This document shows positions 52,668 through 62,996 of a stretch of 64,000 nucleotides of DNA, in pieces (the first letter of the stretch is position 1; every line of letters starts with the position of its first letter). The notes below the pieces were generated by a model that was not told the origin of the DNA, made no database searches, and was given only the letters and a program-made list of their open reading frames with translations. The position numbers were made by a program, and so were the translations under genes. Source of the stretch: Ashinkailepas kermadecensis (lineage: Eukaryota > Arthropoda > Thecostraca > Neolepadidae); assembly GCA_034440615.1 (NCBI GenBank), contig JAOTOM010005185.1, positions 632,001 through 696,000 of the forward strand, read 5' to 3'.

Positions 52668-53869
52668 AAGTGTTATATATTCAACACAAATATAAGGTCA
52701 AAGTACAAAGCACGAATTATGTTTGACAGGACTACCAAATGTGATCCTCAAACGTCTTTACAGTTTGGGTGGGGTGTTACCTAGCAGTATTAGCCATGGT
52801 ACTTTCCACTTACGTCTGTCCAATGGTTGCGCAATATGATAATAATTAATAATAATTGTGCTGAAGTGCTACATGAAACAGATACTAAAGTTATTCATAT
52901 TGAACTATTTATATTTTGTCACTTAATGTTAAAGTATAGGAGCAGGCTTTACCTTGGATATCATAATTATCTCGAAATTTTCTGAAATGTCACCATATGA
53001 CAAGATGCATGTCTTATCGACAACGTCGACACAAAGAATACGTTCAGCAGAAATAAAATAAGCCAGTGTATGGAAACGTGCTGCATGACAGTTGGTGTTG
53101 CAAATTGCATAATATATGACCATTGCTGTTTCCGAAAAGAAAATACTGGAAGGGGGATCGAGGGCTTTTCATCGAATTATTTGCAGTCAACACACATTGG
53201 CCCATGACAAAATCACAACTTTCGGGTGCGGACAACTCCCCCATCCCCTCCCCATTGTGGTAGTAACTCCTCCCTTGCATACAGCATATATTGCATTCGT
53301 TTTGTTGATGTGCTGAATTGAGCTGCTCACCATTCACAACTATCCAGCTGGTGTACCTATAAGTGTGCTTTTACAATATACGTGTACTTGGTGTTGTGGA
53401 GGTGTGTAGTGTTTTCAGGTGTGACTTGGTAAAAGGAATTATAAACAATATCATTATAAGTCACAACTTTCCCCAGCAAGGATACAATTGTGAAGCAAAA
53501 GTTTGTCAACCCATTCACAAGCACCCCGAACCGCCCCTGCTCGTTTGTCTGTGTGTTTGTATTTGGCATGTCGAGGTGTTGGTGCCACTGTTCACCACTC
53601 TGGATGACTTGACCAATTACCAGTTGCGGCATATGTGGCAATAAGTTATCGCTTACGTGCTGTTTTCCCATGCCTGCATACTCTTGCCTGCGTGTTTCTG
53701 TTTTGAAGTATCAATACACAGCAACGATAAAGAAAATAACGTACCACGCCACAAAATTTGTTTCTCCTGGTGCACGTGAGATACGCCCACGGCTCAAATA
53801 ACACAGTAACCTATTAATTAGGTCCGATTGCCACACCACATTGAACGTTATGCCATGGATCATGTACGA
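52668..53869. other. Probable intron, nothing recognised
   Basis: A 104-codon frame on the minus strand at 53357-53671 has no recognisable domain and no G/C third-position bias. Confidence 0.5.
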
Positions 53870-55392
53870 CTGGATTGGAAACCAACAGCTGTTTGCGTAT
53901 CAGCCCATCTAGCGGAGGTTAAGTAAAAACACGGAAACGCGGCCGGTTTTAGGCCGTGGGCCTATGGGAGTTCAGGGTACGCATTTCGTATTGGCATTTT
54001 TTTCAATTGATTCAGCCATCCCAGGAGGATTGCATCAGCCTTTCATGATACAGAATTAATCAAGGAACCTTACCGCTCTTTCCTGATTTATTTATTACGC
54101 TCCGTTCAGAAGTTGTCGTCGTGCGAAGTGAGGACATTTGTGAGAGGGAGCCCATCTCGCCCCACCGATGTTGAGATCTTGATGATCTTTATCTTCAATC
54201 TTTATCTCTCTATCTTTATCTTTATCTTGAAATGATTGGACGGGGCTAAGTACATGAAGGCAATGGGCAGACCAAAATTAATTGGGGGCACATTCCATTG
54301 GCTCCCTTGTTAGAAGTTGAAATAATTGCGGGGGGTGGGTAAAGCAAACATTGAGGTGGCAGTTCCCCTCGAATGTATATAAAACAACACCCCTGAGTCT
54401 AAAGACTGACAAGTGGTAGCAAATCGGCGAGAGGTAGTGGCGCCCCTTATGACCCGAAGGACACCTACCTTGGAGGTTCCAGTGTACCCCCTCCCTCGAA
54501 TTTCTCAGCGCAACGCACTCCTCTGCCTGGGAACGGCAGTCCTCTGGGAGTCCGAACGCACGCCGCGAATTTTTCGGCGAAAGGCACTCCTCAGACAAAA
54601 ACAAATGGCTCCTCTGGGAGATCGGAGTGTACCCCGTCCAAATGTTCTCGACCAAGAGCCGCCCCTCTGGAGAAATGACGCCTCCTTGGCAAAATCATAA
54701 ATATGTCAGTGGTATGGTGTAGGGGGAGGGGGCTTGTACCCTCCATGGAACTTCCGCTCAATCCTCTTTGCGGATTGGTGGGTACGCCGAAGTCTGTACC
54801 CTCCCATTAAGTTGTGTAAACCACTCCACTGGAAAATATCAGCCACAAATCTAGAGAGCAAGGAGGGTGGGGGCGAAAGCAGAACCGCTCATTCTTATCT
54901 TTGAGGGTGAAACTGCCCCTCAATGCTTGCTTCCCCACCCGCAATAATTTCAGCTTCTAACATGGGAGCCTGTGGAATGTGACCCCCTCTCCCCTATTCA
55001 TTTTGGGCTGCCTATTGTCTTCATGTACTTTGCCCCCTCCGATCCTTTTAAGAAATCAACATCGGTGGGCCGACCCTTTCGGCGAAATGGGCTCCCTCTC
55101 ACAGATTAATTCACTTCGCATCACAACTTCGGAACGGAGCGTAATAAATCAATAAGGAAAAATGGTAAGGTTCCTTGATCAATTCTGTATCATGAAAGGC
55201 AGATGCAATCTTCCTGGGGTGGCTGAATCAATTGGAAAAAATTCAAATACGAAATGTGTACCCCAAACTCCCATAGGCGCACGGCCTAAAACTGGTCGCG
55301 TTTCCGTGTTTTTACTTACCCTCCGCTAGGTGGCATGTTGGTGCCGCTGATACGCGCAGATCAAAGGCGCCGACGCGGAGTTTCCAATCCAG
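53870..55392. mobile_element. 1.52-kb fold-back (long inverted repeat) element
   Basis: The ends are CTGGATTGGAAA and its complement TTTCCAATCCAG. The arms (about 53870-54375 and 54895-55392) match for roughly 500 bp: CTAGCGGAGG, AAAAACACGGAAACGCG, TTTCATGATACAGAATT, TTATTACGCTCCGTTC, GTACATGAAG and AACATGGGAGCC in one strand or the other. The loop of about 520 bp has no transposase frame. The inner arm parts match the 188-bp MITE at 33652-33839, and AACAACACCCCTG at 54383-54395 is the MITE end itself. It lies 68 bp from a coding exon donor of gene 2. Confidence 0.85.
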
Positions 55393-55460
55393 GCGTATTG
55401 CCAATGATGTGCGTGTTGACACGGCTGCGCTCACGAGCAGCCACCAGCCGCTGCGCTCAC

Positions 55461-55581
55461 CTTCTTCTTGGGCCGGACGTCGTACTGTCGCAGGGAGCTG
55501 TGCTCGCTGCTGTAGCCATGTACAGCGGCGGCTGCCTCTGAGCCGCGGTAGCCATCGCCGTCAGACGCCGAGGCGGCGTAT
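55461..55581 (-). CDS. Gene 2 exon: low-complexity Tyr/Ser/Ala-rich segment
   Basis: Minus-strand exon of 121 nt from acceptor CACCCGGCAG to donor AAGAAG|GTGAGC. It has one base of a split codon and 40 codons, ending in phase 0. It encodes YAASASDGDGYRGSEAAAAV, HGYSSEHSSLRQYDVRPKKK. Third positions are G/C-rich. The product is probably disordered, with a basic end. The adjoining upstream intron is a minisatellite whose unit repeats this acceptor and the first ten codons. Function unknown. Confidence 0.72.
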
Positions 55582-55589
55582 CTGCCGGG

Positions 55590-56250
55590 TGCACATGTCA
55601 CGGGTCACAGGTCACGCATTGGTCACAGGTCAGGCCCCCGTCGCCGTCAGACGTCGAGGCGGCGTACCTATGGGGTACACACGTAACAGGCCAGACTCCG
55701 TCACCGTTAGACGCCAAGGCAGCATGCTGGTGGGGTACACACGTCACAGGCCAGACCCCGTCAACGTCAGACGTCGAGGCAGCGTGCCTGTGGTATGCAC
55801 CACTGCACATGGCACAGGTCAGTCACAGACAGTTCAGGTCCCGTCGCCGTCAGACGCCGAGGTGATGTACCTGTGGGGTGCACCACTGCACATGTCACAG
55901 ACCACAGACAGGTCAGGTCCCGTCGCCGAGGTGATGTACCTGTGGGGTGCACCACTCATAGTTAGTTAGTTAGTTATTTGGGCTTTAGGGCTGCGTACCA
56001 TGTCACAGACCACAGACCACAGACAGTTCAGGTCCCGTCGCCGTCGGACGCCGAGGTGACGAACCTGTGGAGTGCACCACTGCACATGTCACAGACCACA
56101 GACAGGTCAGGCCCCGTCATCGTCAGATTTCGAGACGGCGTGCCTGTGGGCTACACAGGTCTTAGGTCAATCACAGGTGTCACTGTCAGTCCCGTCCCCG
56201 CGACATGCCGAGGCCGCATACCTGCGGGGTGAACAGGTCACGGGCTAGCA
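55590..56250. repeat. About 62-bp minisatellite built from the exon acceptor
   Basis: Units on the plus strand carry GTCGCCGTCAGACGTCGAGG, a CAGCGTGCCTGTGGGGTAC block and ACACGTCACAGGCCAGACCC. On the minus strand each reads CCCACAG, then a sequence coding like (Y/H)AASTSDGDG, i.e. the 3' splice site and start of the exon at 55461-55581. About ten copies; one is interrupted by a LINE tail at 55956-56000. Confidence 0.9.
55956..56000 (-). mobile_element. About 45-bp LINE 3' tail inserted in the minisatellite
   Basis: TAGTTAGTTAGTTAGTTATT then TGGGCTTTAGGGCTGCGTAC splits a repeat unit between ACCACT and TGTCACAGACC. It matches the 3' end of the jockey-type element at 45893 in the same orientation. 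Extreme 5' truncation is normal for these elements. Confidence 0.8.
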
Positions 56251-57032
56251 ATGTCCTGGAATTCTTAAATGTAAGTGGGAAACGATACCCGCCAGAAGCT
56301 TTGCCTCTTTGCTTTCACCTCCTGCGAACATATTTTTGACACTCTGAATTGATTTCCATGGAACTTCTCAACAGACAACTGTAATAACTGTTACGTTTTC
56401 CCACTACACTAGTTTCCTTGCATCTGTGTCACAAATCTGGCCAGCAGATGCGGTTCTCATATCCTCATTCTCATATCAATATTATTTTGTTCTTGCTCGT
56501 TTCCCTTCATATTGTCAAATTGTTTCCACATCATCAGGGGTTTTAAGGTCTTCGCCTGCTACCCTACACTCTACGAAAAATGAATTCCAGGACATTGCGG
56601 GTCAGTCACAACAGAGGTTGCTCATCAGTCCTAGCACAGCTGCGGCGTGGGCCACACCACAGGTAAGCGAGCCGTCACAGCACGAGTCGGCCACAACTCG
56701 AGGCGGCGTCATCGTCTGGCGGCGTCATCAGCCGGCGGCCGTGTCTGATCACGATCACGCGACCAACCATGCCACCACAAAAACGCACCAAAGCTATGTT
56801 CAAGACAGTCGCACCGGCGTGCTTGGGCAGTCGGAGAATCTGGTATTTGCTGCAGCAAATTGTCACAAGTTGTACACATACGTACAACTTGTACACTACC
56901 TATCGGAGGTTGCCAATAACCAAGAGCCACACACACGCGATAACCCACCCAGTCCAAGGACAAGCAATCCTGACCGGTCCGACTCGCCGCCATGCTGGAC
57001 CGGCCTGGTGACCCCCTGGTCTCCACACTCAC
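56251..57032 (-). other. Probable intron of gene 2
   Basis: No convincing exon. A long plus-strand frame (56426-57460) crosses the antisense of a called exon and an array and is treated as chance. Confidence 0.5.
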
Positions 57033-57138
57033 TGTCGCTCGGGACTGGCTGCCGAGCGGCGCACACTGTCACGGTAGCCACCATCCCTGCAGCCGGCCGA
57101 GTCGCGGTAGCTGGAGAAGCTGCTCCTCTGCTGCACTT
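57033..57138 (-). CDS. Gene 2 exon: Arg/Ser/Tyr-rich segment
   Basis: Minus-strand exon from acceptor GGTCCCCGACAG (exon start 57138; an alternative AG gives 57130) to donor CGACA|GTGAGT. It encodes VQQRSSFSSYRDSAGCRDGG, YRDSVRRSAASPER. It ends with two bases of a codon that the single leading base of exon 55461-55581 completes. G/C-rich third positions. Serine/arginine and Tyr-Arg-Asp motifs recur (SYRDS, GYRDS), suggesting a disordered region. Function unknown. Confidence 0.68.
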
Positions 57139-57590
57139 CTGTCGGGGACCGACTGTAACCGACCCCAACAACAATCAGTGTCACCGCAGGGACGGTGTGC
57201 TCCTGTGGACTGGCTGTAGCCGGCTCACATGGCGACCCGCCGATAAGGTGCTCCTCTGCTGCACACCTGTCGGGGACCGGCTGCAGCCGACTTACATGGC
57301 GATCACTAGCAGCCCGCTGAGGTGCTCCTCTGCTGCACACCTGTCGGGGACCGGCTGCAGCCGACTTACATGGCGATCACTAGCAGCCCGCCGAGAAGGT
57401 GCTCCTCTGCTGCACACCTGTCGGGGACCGGCTGCAGCCGACTTACATGGCGATCACTAGCAGCCCGCCGAGAAGGTGCTCCTCTGCTGCACACCTGTCG
57501 GGGACCGGCTGCAGGCATGGCGATCACTAGCAGCCCGTGGGTGCTCCTCTGCTGCACACCTGTCGGGGACCAGCTGCAGCCGGCTCGCGG
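57115..57590. repeat. About 76-bp minisatellite built from an exon acceptor
   Basis: Units start near 57193, 57247, 57320, 57398, 57475 and 57539 with GGTGCTCCTCTGCTGCACAC, CTGTCGGGGACCGGCTGCAG and GGCGATCACTAGCAGCCC. On the minus strand each contains GGTCCCCGACAG followed by GTGTGCAGCAGAGGAGC, the 3' splice site and first codons of exon 57033-57138. The true exon start acts as the first unit. Confidence 0.92.
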
Positions 57591-57950
57591 AGCAAGCAGT
57601 GCTTCTTATCGACACGTCGTCTGAACCACAGTCTCGACAGCACAACGGCATATGTGTTGGCGACGGATCGGATTGCAGGGGCGGGTCAACGACAGGGCTA
57701 CCCAGTAAGAGAATGTGTTGGTGACACAGACGTGGAGATGCGTTGCTATGACTATGTGCGGCGATAACGGAGCGTCGCCACACGATAGCACCGAAACCGA
57801 CGATATCGGGAGTGGGGGATTAGGTTTAGAACGCATCCATAAAGGGTGAGCATCAAACGGCAATGGCATTGGGAACAGCCAAATATCTTTTTAGGTGCAA
57901 TCTGTCACAAATACACAACCAATTGTTAGCAACATGCAATCTGGGTATTT
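57591..57950 (-). other. Intron of gene 2, nothing recognised
   Basis: Unique sequence between the array and the SINE. Confidence 0.55.
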
Positions 57951-57965
57951 CCCACAAATCACGTC

Positions 57966-58128
57966 GGTTGGTTATTGGTTTTTACGACACGTCGACTGTT
58001 TGAGTCATATAGCGTCGCCAATCTCTCACGCCGATTGGTCGCGGGCGAAGAGTAGCGACAGGTGAGATTCGAACCCACAATCTTTCGATTGTGAGACGAG
58101 CATCTAACCCCTAGACCACTCGTCCCCC
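57966..58128 (-). mobile_element. Intact tRNA-derived SINE, 163 bp, with 15-bp target duplication
   Basis: Minus strand: head GGACGAGTGGTCTAGGGGTT (A box), B box GGGTTCGAATCTCACC, body with CCTGTCGCTACTC and GTCGACGTGTCG, and tail AAAAACCAATAACC. CCCACAAATCACGTC occurs on both sides (57951-57965 and 58129-58143), a perfect 15-bp duplication as left by LINE-mediated retroposition. It will not close a tRNA acceptor stem, so it is not a tRNA gene. A decayed relative lies at 6331-6450. Confidence 0.93.
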
Positions 58129-58143
58129 CCCACAAATCACGTC

Positions 58144-60590
58144 AATAAAAACAAACAGCAGAACTTCACACAGATAGCACACTGTCGACATCAGAACTTG
58201 CCTCTCTCAACCATAATTTCAGCACAGCTATCGCAATGTGCTTGCAATAGTTGCGGTTACTCCTCGTGATACCATCCGGCTACTAATTTCAACAGAATTT
58301 TACCCCAATAAAACGATGCTAAGCAAGTGCAATAAAGTGTGACGAAATCAAATTCGGAATCCTCCTTCGGAATTCGTTTGGCTCCTATGTGCTCAGACTC
58401 GTCGAGTCTTGTCATTAACGATCGGACTCGTCGAGTCCAGTCATGAACGCTCCGAACCGATTCAAGCCATTCGGCCGGCATCTGCCGTCGCCGACATCGG
58501 CATTTGACGCTTCGAGATGCGGCTCTGGCCGGGGCATTATGTCAAGTCAGCTTGACATTTGACATTGACATCAGTTCTCACAGGCAACGACGGCCGGTCG
58601 GCGGATGCTGTGTCATTGCGCCGTGTCACCATTATGACGCCCATGTCAGTGTGACCGAGTCGTCCATGTTAGTGTGACCCGTGTCAGTGTGATCAGTGTG
58701 ATGAAACTGCTGTTCAAGTGGTCGCCACTTGGTTAATTATCAGGCCAATCAATACAAGAGCAGTAAGGGCTTGTGGTTTTGGAGGACCCTTTGGAATTGA
58801 GAACCAGTTACCGCACAAGCGAGGCAAACCCGAGACTATCACTGCCAGGCGAAACGAACTTACCTACACTGCATAAGACATGAACGTTTCTATTGCTCAT
58901 ACTATATCTGCGGCATGGGAGATAGGACTGAATACTGCATTTGCACCAGTGGACAGCGCCAGCACCAATTCAATACGATTGGACTCTTGTGACTGCCTAA
59001 GTAGACTCCAGCCTGACTCATATGAATAAATAGCCACGCATCGACTCCAAGGGAGTTCGTGGTGAGTCGGCCTTTGCATATCTCAACTTGTGTCTGAAGC
59101 TGAGTCCAAGATTGCAATCGTTAGCACCGAATTCCAAGCAGTCGGCGCCAGTTATGAGGAGCCTTCAAATATAAATGAGATGGAAGAAAACTAACAGATG
59201 TGCAGCAAATGAAGCAAATATTTTCCGCGAAGATTGTGGGCGTATGTACACAGACGGTCAGAATGGAAGGACTGCACCTGGATATCCAGTCGATATCAAT
59301 GCACTCAAAGTTGTGACAACACTTTGTTCGCTGAGAGGGGGGGGCAATACTGAGCACGAACGAAAAGAACGAAAACGAAAAAAGTAATTTCTGCGAAGGA
59401 AAGGAAAAAGGCCATTTTAGGAAAATAGGGTTTCTTTGTGTCCTTTGACTCGTCTTTGCGAGGCAGATAACTTGGCTCGCATATTACGTGAAATTACTAT
59501 TTAGGTTTACCTATAAAAAATGAGCAAAACAAAAAACATGTTTGAAAGAAAGAAAAAGCGTATATGCCGCCAAAGACGGGGTATGTCCAGCTAAAATGAT
59601 CTATGGCAGCCTATGAATAGCACAAGCACCCTTATACGCTTTTCTTCCACTTGAATGTTCTGGTTGTGATAATGGTAACACGACGTATGTATGGAAATAC
59701 ACCCTCCGTCCATTGGAGCCATAAAAAGGCATCACATTTTATTCATGTGTCGGGTGGTACAAATAAGAAATAGAATAACAAATTGAAGGTATTTTCATTT
59801 TCAAATATGCATAGATAATACTTCATTGAAAAATCGACTTTTGGATTCACCTTTGGAAGGATTCTGTCTTTAAATATGCTCTTCCAAGAAATAAAGCGGC
59901 TACATCGGCCAGCTTTTCTGGTTTCTCGGCTTTTCCATTTGCTCATGGAGGTACATATTAGGTATGTATCCATAGTAATAAGGGGCAATAAGCGTAGGTG
60001 GACATTTTCACCTCCCCTTTTACAGTTACTTAGGTGATAACAAAAGCAAAAACTCGTATGTGACACATTAAGTATGTTCGCCATATGCTATTGGTAACCG
60101 TGAAAAGGAAAAGAGAATATGACTGATACGTTTTTCTGCATGACCATTTTCATTGATTTAACAAAGATAAAAGGCGCATATGCCAGATACGCTTTTCGGC
60201 CATATCACGAAAAACACATCCATCCGCCTTTTGCCTTGTCCAAACGGCGTGTCCTGTGCCATTGCTGCAAAGATAAAAATACTTTCAATGAATATATTCA
60301 CATGTGATACAGGCGTCCACTTCGGCCAGTGTAATGCAATCATACCAGGCTGGCCGATGTCCTCATGGGGCACATTGTGGCGCCGTTGTACGTGCGTGCA
60401 ACACGACACATGTTCGCTTTTGGTACTTCTCAACGTGTCTATGACGTGCTTGGCATTTTGAAATTATGCGATATGCTGATCGTGGCAGTATGAGGTATTC
60501 AATTGCCGGCGATAACTTTGTGGTCTCGTGTTTCAGCAGATCAGACGAGTCCGCATTAATATGACACCGGCAGTTGGACATTTGTCCCGA
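58144..60590 (-). other. Probable intron of gene 2, nothing recognised
   Basis: Mostly unique sequence. GACTCGTCGAGTC occurs twice (58396 and 58427), each a 13-bp palindrome. No exon or element was supported. Confidence 0.5.
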
Positions 60591-61248
60591 TAAATGAGAC
60601 CCCACCGTGACTCAGGTTCAGTCCACCGCATGCTGTACCGCCCGCACATTCGACTGTGGCCTCAGCGGTACCATGTGAGCTGTCGGCTGCCGTGCTCAGC
60701 CCAGGCGCCCGCGCTCCTCACTGTCCGCCACGACCCAACGGCGCACAGACATGCTGATTGTGACCGACGACGATCAGACCCACAAAATCACATCCCCTTC
60801 CCGTCCGCTCCAGAGCGACATTCAGCCTCAGCGAACGAAGGCGTCACTCGGCAGATACACAGATCGCCTACCAGATGGAAAGACAGGCGAAATGCGCTTG
60901 GCAGGGGAGATTTAAGATCGGATTATTTTTCTTCATGCAATGCTCTTTTCCGCTGCGTCGTGATTTTGGTCATGTTCATGTGGGAACTGGTGACAGTAGG
61001 GAAATCGCTTTGATAGTGAATGGGCAACAATTCCTCCGAATTGGTAACCCTTGGGACACTAGCTACGGGAGCGCTACGGGGTACCCTCGCACTGTCTAGC
61101 AGCAAGCACGTCTAGCCACGGAGCACATGCGTCCGACAAGCATGCGGCTGGCTCCGGCCGGTGCGGCGGCGGCGACAGGCGTGCTCGGTGCGCGAGGCGG
61201 GCGGCACGTGCGCGGACGTACTGTACTGGACAGGCGGCGGCCTTGTAC
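60591..61248 (-). other. GC-rich intronic stretch with a possible 32-nt microexon
   Basis: GC-rich to about 60900. The minus strand offers CACAATCAG|C then ATGTCTGTGCGCCGTTGG, GTCGTGGCGGACA|GTGAGG (60753-60722). Its phases would join exon 61249-61328 to exon 57033-57138. This rests on phase alone. Confidence 0.25.
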
Positions 61249-61328
61249 CTGTCGTCGTAGCACTGCATCGCGTGGCCGGCCGTCGGTGCCGACTCGTAGA
61301 CCTGGGGCGACGTAGGGCGGTAGGCCGG
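61249..61328 (-). CDS. Gene 2 exon: Pro/Tyr-rich segment
   Basis: Minus-strand exon of 80 nt from acceptor GGTCCGTTTCAG to donor GACGACAG|GTACAAG: 26 codons plus two bases. It encodes PAYRPTSPQVYESAP, TAGHAMQCYDD. It begins in phase 0, as the donor of exon 62997-63191 requires. The open frame continues past the donor (YKAAACPVQYV), so the 3' end is less certain than the 5' end. Composition matches the other gene 2 exons. Confidence 0.6.
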
Positions 61329-61379
61329 CTGAAACGGACCGGCGCGTGGTCACGTGGCGTCCCAGGCAGTGGCGCGGCG

Positions 61380-61745
61380 CTGCACGGTGTGACATGGACT
61401 GACACGCAGCCACACTGGATGGCATGGCTGGTGCGGCTTATGCTGTTCGTCGACTAGTGCGGGTTTATACTGCGTGACATGGACTGGTACGAGGTTGTAC
61501 TATGTAACGACAGGGCCCGCTATGATACTATGATGTGTGACGTGAGTTCATGCAGGATTACACGTGGCATGGATCCGCGCGAGGGTTGCACGGTGTAACA
61601 TAGAAGAGCGGAGCCATAAGGTGTGACACACGCCGCGCAACGCACTGTATGCCGCTTTCAGACACACAGTGCCGATAAATTACCAGGTGTGACCCAAAGC
61701 AACACATCGTCCCACGAAGTGACCCACAGCGTGCCACCGGACGTC
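61380..61745. repeat. Degenerate tandem sequence upstream of the exon
   Basis: TGCACGGTGTGACATGGACT-like blocks (GTGTGACATGG, GCGTGACATGGACTGG, GGTGTAACATAG, GGTGTGACACA) recur every 40-60 bp. It is too diverged for a firm period. Confidence 0.5.
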
Positions 61746-62510
61746 GTATAATTGCAAGATGCGGCATTGATCGCCAGGGGGTCATGTGGTGACACAACCA
61801 AGGCTGGGCTGGCACCGCCATCGTCTGATGTGATCGATCGAGGTGACGTTTACACCCGAACGGCCATGCAGCTTGCATGCTCGTTTTGAGGCATGTCCGC
61901 TGGCTTTACTAATAATTGTCGGATACACGCTCATCGGTCAGTTGTCTTAATGTGATTCGACAACTAAAAACAAGGTAACATCATTTGCCACATTCTATGG
62001 CATAAAGACATCATCACAGAGCGCAAATGTCAGTAACAATGCCGACCTTGTACAACCAGAATACCAAAGCTTTCGGAATACTGCCATAAATAGATTTGTT
62101 ATTTAATCCGTCAAGGTAAATAATGATTCACCAAGTTCTGGTTAGTAACGATGGTTCAGGTCCTCACGCATCCCGGAGCTGTTCCGCCAAAGGTTGTGAA
62201 GACAAGAGCGGCATACCAATTATTAATGAAACTGGTCGATGGTACTGGTACAAGGTGTGGATTGGCATCAAGGTTCGATGTCACGCAAAAACAAATGTCA
62301 TAAAAAAACACTTCGTTACAGATTCCTATGGTGGAAAGAACGAGCTCCAAATATCGGCCGAATTGTTCGTGTTACAATGCATCGTGCAAATTGAGGAGTG
62401 CATTCCACATGCCTCTGAAAAGGATTCATGCATGGTAAGATGGTAAATTAGTGTCCTCAAGAAGAGAACATGGAGCACAATGCCAGTCACAAGCCATGCT
62501 ATTCAACCGT
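61746..62510 (-). other. Probable intron of gene 2, nothing recognised
   Basis: A 107-codon plus-strand frame (62123-62446) has no domain or G/C third-position bias. Confidence 0.5.
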
Positions 62511-62628
62511 TGCCAGTGTTCTGGTGACACTGTTCCAGCATTGCTAGTGTCCTAATGGCACTGTTCCAGCATTGCTAGTGTCTTAGTGACACCGTTCCAG
62601 CATTTCTAGTGTCCCAATGGCACTGCTT
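62511..62628. repeat. About 37-bp minisatellite, 3 copies
   Basis: The unit is GTTCCAGCATTGCTAGTGTC plus CTAATGGCACT, with CTTAGTGACACC and CCCAATGGCACT variants. Confidence 0.9.
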
Positions 62629-62744
62629 TGTTGCTGTTGGTGGGTAGTCGAGCACTTCCCATGACTTACTGAATGGCTTCATTTCCGGCCACTATCTCTC
62701 TTGGCGACGGAAATATGGGTGTGCGATGATTGCGACCCAGGATG

Positions 62745-62990
62745 ACAAGGAGGTTGCGCAGAGCTACCTGCTGGTAGCTCTGCGCAAACATGATTGCGAT
62801 GTTTGCAGTGCGGGTATGCGATGCGATGCAATTTTGTCATTGCTTGGTAGCTGTGTTTAGTGGAGTAGTCTATGAAGGCCGATGTTGGATACCTGCGGGT
62901 AGCTGTGCTGCTGGGAGGCGGACTTTAACATGTGCGAGTGCGCTGGTTGCCTGCTGGAAGGCAGCCCGGGACGAGAAGTCGGGGTGTGCT
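62745..62990 (-). repeat. Downstream copies of an exon end with its donor
   Basis: On the minus strand the exon end AGCAGCAGAGCTACCAGCAG|GTAACC is echoed at 62922-62884 (CAGCAGCACAGCTACCCGCAG|GTATCC, read in two parts), near 62964-62941 (TTCCAGCAG|GCAACC, GT lost) and at 62789-62760 (AGAGCTACCAGCAG|GTAGCT). Two of the three keep a usable GT. The last is part of a perfect hairpin at 62754-62787. Confidence 0.78.
62754..62787. other. 14-bp perfect inverted repeat over a donor copy
   Basis: TTGCGCAGAGCTAC, loop CTGCTG, GTAGCTCTGCGCAA. It embeds a duplicate of the neighbouring exon donor. Confidence 0.9.
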
Positions 62991-62996
62991 GGTTAC

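Noticed and set aside
53357..53671. 104-codon minus-strand frame
   Set aside because: AT-rich codon use unlike the host exons and no recognisable domain; it lies in a presumed intron.
56426..57460. 344-codon plus-strand open frame
   Set aside because: It runs antisense through a called minus-strand exon and into a stop-free minisatellite. No domain is recognisable and codon bias does not support it.
58050..58128. Functional tRNA gene
   Set aside because: A and B boxes are present, but the 3' part does not pair with the 5' end as an acceptor stem. Body, tail and a 15-bp target duplication show a SINE.
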